Shown here piece by piece: positions 35,917 to 48,141 of a stretch of DNA of 64,000 nt. Below the pieces are notes generated by a model. That model had not been told where the DNA came from, did no database searches, and worked only from the letters and a program-made list of their open reading frames with translations. The translations under genes were made by a program, and so were the position numbers. The stretch covers positions 23,465,188-23,529,187 of the forward strand of contig JACGWO010000012.1 in the NCBI GenBank assembly GCA_034509735.1. Direction: 5' to 3'. Numbering within the stretch: position 1 is the stretch's first letter; every line of letters starts with the position of its first letter. Source of the stretch: Sesamum alatum (taxonomy: Eukaryota > Streptophyta > Magnoliopsida > Lamiales > Pedaliaceae).

Positions 35917-36722
35917 CTGATCGCTGGAGAGACAAGTCCTGGTCGCATAACAGTGTTGGAATAATTGGCCGCCTGGAACGCTTCGAAGAAACCGTTAGCT
36001 GCCACAATAGTTTGGCTTGGAGGAATGATCTCATTATCCATGTATCGCTTATTACGACTCCACCAAATGAACCAAGTAACCACAAGAAATCTGCCAAATT
36101 CGCCCTTCGAAAGGCCTGACTGCACAGAGGACAACCAATCCATACAATCTCCATTCCAATTAGAAATCAAATGCCAAGGGATATGTGCAAGTGCCCAGGT
36201 TTGTCTCGCAAATTGACAGAAAATCAAAGTGTGTGGGATATCCTCTCTGCTCGTATCACAAAAAGGGCAAGCAAAATGAGAGCTTCTCAATTTCTTTTCT
36301 AAATTAGCTCCAATGGGAATCGCATTTGTGGCAAGCTTCCAAGAAAATAATCGTACCTTAGGGGGTACACTTACGTTCCAGATAAGTCGCCAAATATTCC
36401 GAGCGCGTTGATTTTCAAATGAGCTGGAGGCTGCATTGGAGAATATTTTCATGGCAATGCAATAGGCGCTGCGGACTGTGAAGTTTCCAGCCCTGGAATA
36501 ATGCCAACGCAGGATGTCTTGGTGTGGTTCTTTCCCAAGTGGAATGCTAAGAATGAGATCCTTATCTTCCGGCGTAAACATGTTATTTACAATAAGTTTA
36601 TACCATTCTTTGGTACTCGGGTGGATCATTGCAGCGACCACTGCGTTTTCCAGTCCCAATGGAGGAGGTGTGACCGGTTTGAAAGATAAGGGGCGAGGAA
36701 GCCACAGATCTTTCCAATGCAC
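35889..36722 (-). pseudogene. LINE ORF2 zinc-binding (zf-RVT) region
   Basis: Continues the reverse transcriptase frame after an in-frame TAG (36792-36794) where the family normally has Trp. Contains the zf-RVT pattern: WKLATNAIP ... CPFCDTSREDIPHTLIFC, i.e. CxxC...H...C. Ends in a frameshift into the RNase H domain. Confidence 0.85.
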
Positions 36723-36791
36723 AACAGTACCTGATCCAATTTGCCATCTAAGTCCCGCTTGAATAATAGGTAATGAGCTATGAATGGAGCG

Positions 36792-38435
36792 CTAAGTGAA
36801 CGACGGTTGATAGCCAATTTTCGCTTCCAATATCGACGAATCTGGGTAGTATTTAGCCTTCAGAACATGTGAAAGCAAACAATGTGGGTTCATTAGCAAC
36901 CGCCACACCTGTTTTGCAAGCAAAGCTAAATTGAAAGCCTTTAACGATCTAAAGCCCAATGCTCCGTCGAGTTTATTAGCACACAGTCGTGCCCAGCTGA
37001 CCCAATGAATTTTCCGCTTATCCTTATCGTGCCAAAAGAAATTTGATGACATTCCCTCGATTTCTGACAGGAGTGAGTTGGGGAGTTTAAAGACACTCAT
37101 TGCGAAGGTGGGAATTGCTTGAACAACTGACTGAATCATCACTGCTTTTCCGGCTTGCGATAAATTCCTCTCACCCCATCCTTTCATGTGGCTCCACTCT
37201 CGGTCTCTAAGATAAGCGAAAATCCCTTTCCTTGACCGCCCGACCACCGAAGGAAGCCCTAAATATTTTTCCTGCTGCACATCAAATCTCAGTCCCAATA
37301 CTCTCGACAGGGATGATTTCACTTGTGCCTTCGTATTTTTGCTGAAGACCACGGAAGATTTTGCAAAATTCACCTCTTGTCCTGAAGCTCGAGCATACGT
37401 TTCCAAGATGTTCCTGATGCTCAGTAACTTGCCATGGTTAGCCTCACCGTAAATCTGTGTGTCGTCTGCAAAGAGTAAGTGGGTGATGCTTGGTGCTTTC
37501 TTGCAAACAACTATACCTTTAATGCAACCTGTGCTTTCCGCATTATGTAACAAGGTACTAAACGCTTCAGTACAAATAAAAAACAAGTAAGGGGATAGAG
37601 CGTCTCCTTGTCGGAGTCCTCTTGTAGGGGTGAGAGACACGAATTCGCTGCCATTTAAGAGAAAAGAATACGAGATAGATTTAACACAAGCCATAACAAG
37701 ACTCACAAAACGACAATTAAAGCCTAATCTAACAAGCATCCTTTCAAGAAAGCACCATTCGACTTTATCATACGCTTTACTAATGTCCAATTTAATGGCC
37801 GCATGGAATTTTCCCCCCCAGACTTGGATTTGGGGTAGTGGTTAATCTCGAAGGCTAAAAGAATATTATCAGATATAAGCCTTCCGGGCACAAAAGCAGA
37901 CTGAGTTTGAGATATAATGTGATCAAGGATGGATTTTAGTCTATTTGCAATTGTCTTGGAAACAATCTTGTATATGACATTGCAAAGACTAATGGGGCGG
38001 AATTGAGTTAAGTGAACAGGATTTTTGCATTTTAGGATAAGGACAATTTGCATTTTGTTAATAGAGGGGTCAAAGTTGCCGGTATTCAAGAATTTGAGCA
38101 CAAAAGTAATAACATCAAAGCTAATATATTTTCAATAGAAATGATAGAAGAAGGGAGGCATACCGTCGGGCCCAGGAGACTTGAAAGGGGCCATTTGAAA
38201 AACCGCTTTTCAAACCTCCTCTTCGGTGTATGGCTGCAAAATATCCTGATTCATCCTCTCATCCACTGTCTCTGATACAAACTCCGTTCCCATTTCCACA
38301 TCCTCAACATCTGGATGCCGAGTTCTAAACACTTATTCAAAGTGCTGCAAAATAAGATTTTGCAGTCCCTCTTTATTATCCAAGAGCTCACCTGAGTCAT
38401 TTTGGAGGCCTTTGATGTGATTAATACGCTTTCTT
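36792..38435 (-). pseudogene. LINE ORF2 reverse transcriptase domain
   Basis: Two frames together carry the RT motifs in order: SPGPDG (near 38170), PISLCNVIYKIVSK and GRLISDN (37724-38101 frame), then [23 protein letters not shown], the catalytic FADD (FADDTQIY) and a thumb-like [17 protein letters not shown] (36792-37790 frame). The core FADD is intact. The frameshift lies between about 37790 and 37830, where a few codons separate the two open stretches. An upstream WLKLGDRNTSFFH motif links it to the endonuclease part. Confidence 0.9.
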
Positions 38436-38437
38436 TT

Positions 38438-39546
38438 TTAGGCTGCTGCATGAAAGAACGATGTGTTTCTGTCCCCAAGTTTTAGCCAGTGCTTTTTTCC
38501 CCGTTGTTTCCAAAAGGATTCATCTCTTAAAGTAAGGTCCTCAATGGACTTAATGAGCCTGTTTTCTTCAAGTTTCGAATCAGCCGTGATGGATCCCCTC
38601 CACAGCTCAATCAGTCTTTTTTCCAGTTTCTTTATTTGCTCCCGAGGAGCATCCCGTTTCTTTCGCAAATTCAGCATTTTAAGATCAGTTCGACATCTCG
38701 AAAGTGTAGAAAGAAAACGGTGACCACTTCGTTGTCTGCCATCATGCCCCCATCTCAAACGTACCAGTTTATCACACTCTTCAAGACCTGCCCACGCTGC
38801 TTCAAATCTGGAAGGTTTTTTGCTCTGTACTGTTTGTGATTTTGTCGGCTCAAGATGGACAAGAATTGGTTGATGATAAGAGAATCCCGTGGATAGGTGA
38901 GTAACAAGGGCACGAGGGAAAAGTCTCATCCATTGGTCATCCGCCACCGCTCTATCAAGTCGTTCTCTGATGGTCCTTGGTTCTTCATGTCTATTACACC
39001 ATGTAAACACATTTCCTTCAAATCCAATGTCAAACAGCCCATTCTGATCAAGAGCCATACGGAAGTCCCTCATCTGCCACGGTGCTCTTACATTACCCCC
39101 TTATTTTTGTGAATTATCCAAGATCTCGTTAAAATCTCCGATGCACAACCAAGGTCTGTTAGACCGTGCTTTGAGTTGGGAGAGAAGCGTCCATGTTTTC
39201 CTTCCTATTTGTAGTCTCCGGTTCACCATAAATACCCACACAACCGTCAGGTAGGGCCATCTTCGTCCGATTGAATAGAAACGTCAATATGTCGATTGGA
39301 GTACGACTGAACCATAACATTAATATTCTTCTTCCACAGCAATGCTAAACCTCCGCTGCGTCCCACTAAGTCCACAATCAGACCTTGCATATTCAGTTGC
39401 TGCTTAATGACGTCAAATATTCTAGTTTTACACTTAGTCTCCATAAGAAAGACTAAGTCGGGGTGGAAAGAGCCAATCATCTCCCTCAAAGCTTGAACTG
39501 TCCAAGGGGCCCCGATCCCCTGACAGTTCCATGATAGGGCGATCAT
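38438..39546 (-). pseudogene. LINE ORF2 endonuclease domain
   Basis: APE-type endonuclease that nicks target DNA. Seen: WNCQGIG (Asn) and METKC (Glu) in the 39247-39546 frame, GDFNEI (near 39128-39145) in the gap, and the terminal motif in the 38438-39073 frame. The last motif normally reads S-D-H-x-P; here it is S-Y-H-Q-P, the Asp codon having become TAT (38876-38878). Stops and frame changes near 39074-39250 break the domain. Confidence 0.88.
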
Positions 39547-39796
39547 TGGACTGGGCGGGACTGCGCTGCAGTCTCTGTCATTGAAACCATAAGAGAATCC
39601 TGTGCATCATCTTCATCAATAAGCCTGCGAGACACCTTTGCAATAATGTCCAGGGATGTCGGATTTTCCTCAGCTGTTTTCCTTTTCCGTGGTACCGAAA
39701 CCATGCGTCTAGAAGAGGGGGAGGGGTTGGTAAGGTGATGTTGAATTTAGGGGGTTTAAAGGTAGTGTTTTTATTGACGGGGGTGGAGAATGAGAA

Positions 39797-41069
39797 TTAG
39801 AAAGGGATAGGGCTGGGTTCTGAAATGGATATTAGTGGCTGCCTAATCATAGCTTGGTCCATAATAGGGTTCCTGGGATTTGGGATCGGAGGGAGCTCAG
39901 GGCTATTTAGAAACGACACTTGAGTAGGAGTTATGAATGGTGAAGTACTTGATTTAGGGGGATGACTGGGGCTAGAAGACGAGTGTAGGGAGAAAGTATG
40001 TTTTCCAGAAGTCCTGTATGGGGGTGTATTAAGATATGAGAAGTGAGTATTTGGGTTTTGGTTTTCGGGGAGGGGAAGATTAGAAGTCGGATTATGGCTG
40101 TCCATGGGAGGATGGGGAGTTTTTGTATTGATAGGAGGTGGGGTACACTGTATGGGATTAGGAGGTGGGTTATTTGTCTGAAAGTTTCCAAAGATTGAGG
40201 TTCCCCTTGGTGTATTCATTCTGGTTGGTTGAGGAGGACTAAGCGGATCAATGGTGAAGGAAGGGCGATAACTGCTAGAATTTGATCGAGAGGAGGTAGA
40301 TGAGTGTAACCTGTTTCTGTTGTTAACAAAATGCGCTGCTCTAAGCCAAGGCCCGAATGGAGTATTCTCGCCTGGGTCAGAGAAATCAGGGTCGAGCTAT
40401 AATTCACAAGACTTAGATAGATGGCTGAGATACCCGCATAAGTAACAGAAATTGGGAAGTTTTTTGTAGGTAAACGAGATCAGTTGCTCCTCACCAATGG
40501 CAGTCCGTATTCTGAGTACTCTCTTCAGTGGTTTAGTAATGTTGAGGCCAACTCGGATCCGGAGGGAAGATCCCCATAAACCTGCTGTGCGATCAGTATC
40601 AACACCATTGAATAAGCCGATTTGGTTGCCGATAAATTCTGCAATTTCCTTTGTCATCTTCCCTAATGGCAAGTCATGAATGTGCACATTGAAGTCGCAC
40701 CAATCCAAATCAACATTCATCGGATTTTTCCTCTATTTCGACTGCTTTCAGAACGAGGAGACTCTTTTCATAGGCCCATGGTGAATTTTCTTGAACTCTT
40801 TTCCTGTCTACTGGATGGTCGAAGCGAAATAGGATACAGTTGCCATCTATCAGTTTCATGTCCATTCCCCTAATCGGATCGAAAACCATTGTGAGAGTGG
40901 AGCGGAGTGCATCAAAATTGAAAGACTTGTGTGAAATAATTCTCCCCACCATACTGAATCCCGGCAGATCTGAATCCCCATGCCACAGGCCAAGAGGGAT
41001 CTCAACCCCTGATACTTCTTCCGTAGACAGAGATAAGTTTTTCCCCAAATTAGAGATCTCGTCCTCCAT
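39797..41069 (-). pseudogene. LINE ORF1 (DUF4283 and CCHC zinc knuckle)
   Basis: Nucleic-acid-binding ORF1 product of plant L1 elements. The first part (40710-41069) is DUF4283-like; the second (40397-40720) ends in a CCHC knuckle, CYLCGYLSHLSKSC. They are out of frame because a T run at 40725-40729 (A on the sense strand) is one base too long. The third part (39797-40219) is Pro/Thr/Asn-rich low complexity, as is usual for the ORF1 tail. Confidence 0.85.
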
Positions 41070-41095
41070 TTGTTTTAGATCGTACTAGGTAGAGC

Positions 41096-42603
41096 CAAGA
41101 ATGTATCAGAGATAGTGGTTTGACTCTGATGGCGTTTGAATGAGCTTATAAGTTTTTCAAATTCAGAGATGTTGATAATTATTTTAAACGAGTTTTTATA
41201 AGATTCAAAAATAAAATTTTAGGAGTTTATAAACCATTTTAAAAGAAATAAATTGTTCTCAAATTACTTTTAAGATTTTAACAAACTCCTTCCATTTTAA
41301 TCATATTATTAATTGTAAATATTGTCATGACTAACCTCTTATTTCATTTATTCAAATATTTAAGAGCTTATTTTTCAAAATAAAATTTAATATTTTGTCT
41401 TAAAAACATCTTATAAACTCTTAATTTGGTTTAGGAGAAATTGGATGAAAAATAATTGTATCAATACAATTATATTTCTTGGTGTGAATTGGTTACAAAT
41501 GCGCCATAAATCCAATTGTCAACAATCAACATATGTTAATTACAAATATTAGTAATTGTGTATAACTAACAAATAACTACTATTAAAGTAGAGTAATACC
41601 TGCATATTGGTGAGATTCGAATTCATAATCTCTTGATTATGGGACTTCAATTTCGTCAACTAAATTATACCTCATTAGCTACCAATACAATTATGGGGAG
41701 TTGTTCTTGATCTTACGTAAGTATACACGGTTGTTATCTTGACGTTGAATTTTCACCAAAAAAGAATTTAAACTTTATGCTTACTTAGGCCAATATCCTA
41801 CTGCCTTTTTGGTGTGAATATCATTTTATTGTAAATATACGGTAAGAAATACAATTTTTTTATTATGGTTATTTATTATAATTAAATATTTAAACTAAAA
41901 TATTAGTTATAACTAAAGATTATGACATATTATTAACCATAGTTAAATTTTTTCCACATTAATTTTATTTGATTATCATAGATAATATTAATTTATTATG
42001 TCTTTTGAGTCAGAGTCCTTTTAGTACAAGCAAATTCTATCGGGGCAACATTCATAGCTTTTATATACGTACATCGATAAATACTAGAAAAATAATTACT
42101 ATTGTCTACTATTTTATTGACTATGTACTAAATGTAGTAAATAATTATTATTAATCATGACTAAATAAAAATCAATATAGAAACTTAACTTATCTACAAT
42201 AAAAATTATTTTTTGCATGGTTATGACATGATAAATATTTTTGTTATAACTTTTAGCCATGACAAATGTAATTAGCCACACTCGCAAAACCACAATCAAC
42301 AATCGTTGCGTGGCCATAGTTATTGACTTTTTACAACAACTATTTATTTTTAATCACGATAATTAATTATAATTAAATATTATATTTATTATAGTGAAAA
42401 ATATCCACATATACATGCAGGGAAGAGTGTTTGAATATGGTTCCATCTCCCATGCAATAGTGGTCTGAGATATACGCAGATAAAGGATATTCTCTTCTCC
42501 ATCCATGTGATTTGTTTTCTATCTACACCTACCAAAAGCTCAAAACTTTACAATCCCTTCTTTTAACAATTTTTTTGACAAAGAAATTCAAACATAAACT
42601 TTA
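41096..42603. other. Gene-free repeat field
   Basis: About 41118-41440 is a decayed GAGGGTGTTTGG-type MITE (GATGGCGTTTGAATGAGCTT start). About 41540-41690 is a SINE remnant on the minus strand (reversed B box GATTCGAATTC near 41620). About 41850-42395 is CACTA-like DNA; 42140-42395 is an inverted relative of 30967-31257 (AACAATCGTTGCGTGGCC). No gene. Confidence 0.55.
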
Positions 42604-43153
42604 GGGCAAAATGCTTTTTTTGGTCCCGTAAAATTGGGGTATTATTATTTTGGTATCACAACTTAGGTAGGTAGCTGTTTTAGTCCCATAAAATACGTTT
42701 TTCAGTTTTTTTGGTCCCAAAACATGATATTTTGGGACCAATAAAACTGAAAAATGTATTTTATGGGATTAAAATAACCACCTAGAACTACAAAAAATAT
42801 GACATTTAACTATGGCTAATTGTCATAGTTAATACTAAATAACCGTAGCGAATAGTCATTAACCACGGCCACGCAACGGTTGTCGGCCGTGATTTCTGCG
42901 AGGGTGGCGAAAAAGCCATGGCAAATGTTTTCACCACGGTTAAAAGTCGTGGCAAATAAATTTTTTTATGGTGGAAAAGTTATTTTTTGCATCGGTTTTT
43001 ATTTAACCGTAGTTAATAATTGTTATTTACCATGGTTTTTAGCCATGGTCATTAGAAATGTAATTAATATTAATTTTTTTTCTAGTATACCTAAATTATG
43101 GTACCAAAATAAATAATGCTCTAATCTTATGGGATCAGAAAAGCATTTTGCCC
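42604..43153. mobile_element. Mutator-like MITE carrying a nested CACTA MITE
   Basis: GGGCAAAATGCTTTTTTTGG at the left, AAAAGCATTTTGCCC at the right, flanked by a perfect 9-bp repeat TAAACTTTA (42595-42603, 43154-43162). The interior says TTTGGTCCC(A/G) in both orientations. The CACTA MITE at 42786-43087 splits it. Confidence 0.88.
42786..43087. mobile_element. CACTA-type MITE, nested
   Basis: About 302 bp with slightly mutated ends (AACTACAAAAAAT instead of CACTACAAGAAAT; ends TTTTTTTCTAGTA). Flanks TAG and TAC. Interior as in 30967-31257, including GGCCACGCAACGG. Confidence 0.8.
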
Positions 43154-43402
43154 TAAACTTTATTTCCAGGGTATTAATTAGCTCACTTATAAGCTTTTCA
43201 GGACATGATATAAGATATTGGAAAGTTTATAGTTTCATAAAAGTATGTCATATTTTTTTCAAAGAAATTTATAAGATCCAAAAAAATTTTTTTATAAAAA
43301 AGGAATAAACAATCTTAACATCGAAATATAAAAATAACACGACGATTTTGTTAGAATATTAACTTTTTCTTTCTATAATTGACATTTTTTCCATAAAGCA
43401 AA

Positions 43403-43789
43403 GGGTAAATTACATCTACCTCTCCTGAGGTTTGGTATAATTATAAATATCCCCTTATTGTTTGAAAATTACAAATACTCCCCTGAGGTGTGTGACCATC
43501 TAACAAATAACCCATTTCCATCCATTTTTATGGGTGAATTGACAAAATACCCTTATGCATTTTATTTAATTTCTAAATTTTTTTGAATTTTTTTGGACTA
43601 CAATGCGCAGGGAGAAGTTTTTAAAGGCTGATTTTTCTACAATTTAACTAAAAAATCAAGGTCAAAATGGTCAATTTTAGACCTTTGGTTGAAAATTACA
43701 AACCTCAGGGGAGTATTTGTAATTTTTCAAACAACGACGGGGTATTTATAATTATGCCAAATCTCAGGGAAGGTAGATGTAATTTACCC
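43403..43789. mobile_element. Mutator-like MITE, GGTAAATTACA family
   Basis: 387 bp, GGGTAAATTACATCTACC to GGTAGATGTAATTTACCC: inverted 18-mers. Flanks TAAAGCAAA and TAAGACAAA match at 7 of 9. Confidence 0.85.
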
Positions 43790-43988
43790 TAAGACAAATG
43801 TATCATTTACATAATTCGAAAAATTCTAATAGTTTGATGATACTTTTGGTAATTATTACAATATTAGAAGTTTATTATGCCAAACTACTCTTAATTGAAT
43901 TCAGGATAATTATATGACAAGGAAAAATGTATGCTTAATTTATTATACTTCAAGTTGAAGAATAATAAATGATCACAATATAAATACA

Positions 43989-44193
43989 GGGTTTAATGTA
44001 ATTTACCTTCATGTGATATTGCAAATGAGCAAATTACACCAAAGAAATAACAATTTACCTCCCCGTATTATTTGAAATGGAGCAATTAATTTATTTTAAA
44101 AAACACAAGGAGCTAAATTGCTAATTTATTTTTCATAGGGGGGTAATTTGCTCATTTACTATATAACAGGAGGGTTGCTTGCATTTTTTTCCT
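43989..44193. mobile_element. Mutator-like MITE, TGCAAGCAACCTCC family
   Basis: 205 bp from GGGTTTAATGTAATTTACC to GGAGGGTTGCTTGCATTTTT; flanks ATAAATACA (43980-43988) and ATAAATGCA (44194-44202), 8 of 9. Confidence 0.78.
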
Positions 44194-44415
44194 ATAAATG
44201 CACTTCATTAATTTTTCATGTATATAATATAATTAATTAGTCATCACGGCCCAGGGAGTACTTTGGCAAAACATATATATGCTTTTGAAAAAATCATATT
44301 CTTTTTAAATAACAAAAAAGTTAAAAGTAGAAAAAAGAATAAAAGCTAATAGAGTTCAGAAATAAAAGCGACAAGTTGAAAAAAAGTTAAAAGTAAAAGA
44401 ATTATTCGATAAAGC

Positions 44416-44440
44416 AAAAAAAAAAAAAAAAAAAAAAAAA
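44416..44440. repeat. 25-bp poly-A tract
   Basis: Twenty-five A without a recognisable SINE or LINE upstream (44340-44415 is A-rich and simple). Confidence 0.95.
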
Positions 44441-44579
44441 TGATCGACTCACTATCAACTTATATGTTAAATGATGAAATTGTCGAAATACACTTCCAAA
44501 AAAAGAAATTATTAGTGACAAAAAAGAATGAATTAATTGACTATTATATTAACATTTGTCACAAATTCTATGTTTTAAG

Positions 44580-44907
44580 TGGTAAAATTGCTTTTTTGAT
44601 TCTGAACTTTTACGGGAATGACAATTTAGGTACTAAATTTAAAAATTTAACACTTTTAATTCATCACCCTAACAGTCATTAGAGTGCACAGGATGCAAGT
44701 CAGACAATTATGTTAGCTCCAAACTGTTTGACTAATAACCACATGCCACTCACGTGTGATTCCCGTCAATTTTTTAATATTTGAGTTGACTCAGGACCAA
44801 AAATGTTAATTTTTTCAAAATTTGGTACTTAAGTTGTCGTCCCCATAAAGCTTAGGACCAGATGTGCGTACCCCTTATACTGTAGGACCAAAAGTGCAAT
44901 TTTACCT
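44580..44907. mobile_element. TIR MITE, GGTAAAATTGC family
   Basis: Left GTGGTAAAATTGCTTTTTTG and right AAAAGTGCAATTTTACC are inverted; ACTTTTACGGG / CATAAAGCTTAGGACC and similar arms. Target duplication unresolved. Confidence 0.6.
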
Positions 44908-45082
44908 TAAATGACAAGAATTCCCTATGGAAAAAAAAAACAAACAAAAGTGACAAAAATTTTATTTTGTCGCTATACAAATTTCCATAGTTTCAGTAGT
45001 GGCAATAATTAAGTAAATGCTATTACTAGGAATAATTAGTAACACAAGCATCATGCATAAAAAAATTCATTAATATTATATT

Positions 45083-45480
45083 GGGTAAATTACAACTACC
45101 TCCCTTGAGGTTTGACATAATTACAAATACCCCTTTAAGGTTTGTAATCATCTAATAAATAATCTATTTTCATCTATTTTTATGGGTGAACTTACCAAAA
45201 TGCCCTTAATATTGAATTATTTTTTATTTAATTCTTAAAAAAAAGTTGGATTACAATGAGCAGGGAGATATTTCTTAACTTTTTTACACAAATAAGCAAT
45301 AATACAATTTGCCTCGACTGATTTTTTTTCAGTTTTAATAAAAAATTCAAGGGCAAGATGGTCAATTTTAGACCTTTGGTTAAAATTACAAACCCCAAGG
45401 GAGTAATTATAATTTTTTCAAACAATGAGTGGGTATTTGTAATTATACCAAATCTCATAAAAGATGACTGTAATTTACCT
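45083..45480. mobile_element. Mutator-like MITE, GGTAAATTACA family
   Basis: 398 bp from GGGTAAATTACAACTACC to GACTGTAATTTACCT, flanked by the perfect 9-mer TATTATATT (45074-45082, 45481-45489). It lies inside CACTA-like DNA (TTTTGTCGCTATAC near 44972; TTTTTTGTAGTGG near 45553). Confidence 0.88.
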
Positions 45481-45649
45481 TATTATATTATAACAAAATC
45501 AAATGTCACTTAAAATATATTAATTTCGGATCACTTAATATTTCTCATTTTTTGTAGTGGGAGGAGAATGTACAAATAAAAAAATTCAAAATTATCAAAA
45601 GTTATCTCTTTGAGGAACCTAACTTAGCCATTTATTTATTTTTTGGAAA

Positions 45650-46117
45650 AATTATAATTTTGGTACTGTATGTATAGGAATTGTCATTTTTAGTCCTGTA
45701 TGAATTTATTTTCACATTTTGGTCCTATAAATTCGCAATTTTCACATTTTTGGTCCTATTTCGGCCATTTAAAAAAAAATTCCAACCATTTTCACCGAAA
45801 TAGGACCAAAATTGCAATTTCCCCATTTATAAATAATTTATTGTTATTAGAAAAACTTGCAATTTTGGTCTTGTATGTATAAGGGGTTGGCATTTTTAGT
45901 CCTGTACGAATTTATTTTCGCATTTTGGTCCCGTAAGTTCGTGATTTTCGCATTTTTGGTCCTGTTCCGGCCATTTTAAAAAATTTCCGGCCATTTTCGC
46001 CAGAATAGGACCAAAAATGCGAAAATCGCGAACTTACAGGACTAAAATGCGAAAATAAAATCGTAAATGACTAAAAATGCCAACCCCTATACATACAGGA
46101 CCAAAATTACAATTTCC
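45650..46117. mobile_element. Foldback MITE pair, AATTTTGGTCCTGTATGTAT family
   Basis: Two related hairpins in tandem. 45850-46117 is nearly complete: AACTTGCAATTTTGGTC, TGTATGTATAAGGGGTTGGC and their complements at the right (GGACCAAAATTACAATTTCC), meeting at a GGCCATTTT centre. 45650-45832 is a shorter copy. Duplication at the ends not confirmed. Confidence 0.7.
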
Positions 46118-46700
46118 CCTTATTTTTTTTTGGTGATATTCTAATAATGAATATACATAGATACATATGTATGATGAATTATGCTGAGTTGATTCCAGAC
46201 CCGATTTTTCCCAATTGCACAACTTGTTGGGGTTCAAGTTTGCGACATGTCTTCAACTTTTTCTGCAACCATTCGAGACCATTTTTGGCAGGTCACGTTA
46301 ACTAATTATATATATATTCTTTTGCTTTTCTTTCATGAATTGTTAAATCAAATCCAAATTAATTCTGCATGCAAATTGCACACGCGGCTTTCTATAAATA
46401 TATATATTAACACGTACACATATATTTTGTGAATCAATGCACAAAGATATGGTTAGTTAAATATTTGGTCCTACATGCTTTTATGAAACACGATTTCTTC
46501 TTGTATGAAAAGATCACACGAAATGAACAGATGGCAAAACACGCTATAAAGGGGTATGATTAAATTCTTAATGGTGGAAATTATGATGGCTTTAATTTGC
46601 CTTTTTAATTTGGACCAACATTTGGATGACCTTGGACCATATGATTAATACGGAAAATTAATGCGTGAAATTATTAATTAATTTGGGAATATTATGATTC

Positions 46701-46746
<46 letters not shown>

Positions 46747-46889
46747 GATGAAAAGGATAATTGTGAAAGACAATGTTGGAATGGGGCATAGGCAAGATCA
46801 TTGATGCGTAAAGTATATTTGATATATTTGTAATGATTTAAGTATTGAATTTTGATGTACTTGTAATGATGATAGTAATTTATATTTTA
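46118..46889. other. Gene-free AT-rich DNA
   Basis: An ATT microsatellite at 46702-46746. 46140-46290 is slightly less AT-rich but shows no gene. Confidence 0.55.
46702..46746. repeat. ATT microsatellite
   Basis: Fifteen ATT units. Confidence 0.97.
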
Positions 46890-47129
46890 GGGGTTAATGC
46901 AATTTATTCCTTTATGATATTACAAATTAGCAAATTACCCCCTATGAAAAAAAATGATAATTTATCTCTATGTATTTGCAAAATGAAACAATTTACTTCC
47001 CTGTCTATTTACAGGGGGGTAAATTGCTTCATTTTAAAAAACACCGGGGGGTAAATTGTTATTTATTTTGTTATAGTGGGTAATTTGCTCATTTGTAATA
47101 TTAGAGGGGAGTTGCTTGCATTTTTTTCT
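46890..47129. mobile_element. Mutator-like MITE, TGCAAGCAACCTCC family
   Basis: 240 bp, GGGGTTAATGCAATTTATTC to GGGGAGTTGCTTGCATTTTT, flanked by the perfect 9-mer TATATTTTA (46881-46889, 47130-47138). Inner inverted arms around TACAGGGGGGTAAATTGC. Confidence 0.88.
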
Positions 47130-47138
47130 TATATTTTA

Positions 47139-47902
47139 TGCTAGTTATCATGTGTCAATTACAATTTTTTTAAATGAACAATTAATGTGGATCTAATTAA
47201 TTTTATAAATGAATTGTTTCCAACCGTCTAAAATAAATACTTATCAGCCTATTGCTGAAATTAAACTAAAAAGAATGTTTTGATTTATAACTTCTGCTTT
47301 TAAACTGTTGAAATTAGATTGATCACAACTCCAATCATGATCATACCATCACAACATTTGAATAATAGTGTTTGTATATTTCTCTATATATAAGTTGTGA
47401 ATTAATTCTAAATCTATCCAACACATACATTCATTTTTCTGAAATAAAAACGAATAACTACATCATTTAATACCATATCAAAATCTCAAATATCAATTAA
47501 TCATATAATTAACAACTCCAAATCAAATAATTACAAACATCTAAAACAAAAAACTATTATAAAAACAAAAAGTAAAAATGAAATTCAAATCAATATATAT
47601 CCCCCTGAATTTAAATTGTAGAATATGAAAGATCAAAGTCCCACCACTCACCTGAAAATTCTCGTGGACAAGCTTAGCATAAATGTCATAATTGTAGGAG
47701 AAAAGCCCGACACATGATGGTACAATTATTTAAAAAAGAAGACCCACAACGTACAACCCAACATAGCAGCATGCTATGCTTTTAGCCCATGCAACATTTG
47801 CATCAATCGCATGTACATTTGTTTATGGCTCTAATTAGCAAACTCTCACCACAAATACGTCAAAAAGATGCCATACTCTATGCTGCAAAACGTCTATGCT
47901 TT
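47139..47902. other. Gene-free DNA
   Basis: 47630-47880 is less AT-rich (CACCTGAAAATTCTCGTGGA, CATAGCAGCATGCTATGC, a short palindrome), but I see neither a coding frame nor a known RNA. Confidence 0.5.
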
Positions 47903-47919
47903 TCTTTAACCCATTTTTT

Positions 47920-48141
47920 TTTAATTGAAAACGATGAATTTTATTCATCGAAAGTAAAGTGATTACATTCAGTCCTGTCGGTTATTATCGAATAGAGATA
48001 ATTACAAACAATTATATCAATAATACCACATAAATTAACACCTAGCTATTACAACAACAAATAGTATCTACTATACTGTAGATTCAATATCAACCCACGC
48101 AGAGGTTCGAACCCATGACCTCTAGGATCATGGGATCTCAG
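47920..48141 (-). mobile_element. SINE, 5'-truncated, with target duplication
   Basis: Minus-strand SINE body, tail and B box (plus GGTTCGAACCC, 48104-48114). The tRNA head stops at GAGATCCC, so the A box is missing. Flanks TTTCTTTAACCCATTTTT (from 47901) and TTTCTTTAACCATTTTT (48142-48158) match except for one extra C. The truncation therefore dates to insertion. Confidence 0.82.

Larger units (their letters stand above)
35393..41095 (-). mobile_element. Nearly full-length L1-like LINE with RNase H, decayed
   Basis: About 5.7 kb on the minus strand. From the 5' side: ORF1 (DUF4283 plus CCHC knuckle), ORF2 with endonuclease, reverse transcriptase, zinc-finger and RNase H domains, and a 17-A tail (plus-strand T at 35393-35409). 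Frames change at least five times and at least one Trp codon is a stop, so it is dead. The 5' end is set just beyond the ORF1 start; no target duplication could be matched with confidence. Confidence 0.93.

Noticed and set aside
35603..36216. Plus-strand ORFs over the LINE RNase H and zinc-finger regions
   Set aside because: Shadows of the minus-strand LINE domains.
41091..41095. GAGCC as a LINE target duplication (matches GAGCC just before the T run at 35388-35392)
   Set aside because: Only 5 bp, shorter than typical L1 duplications; kept only as a rough 5' limit.
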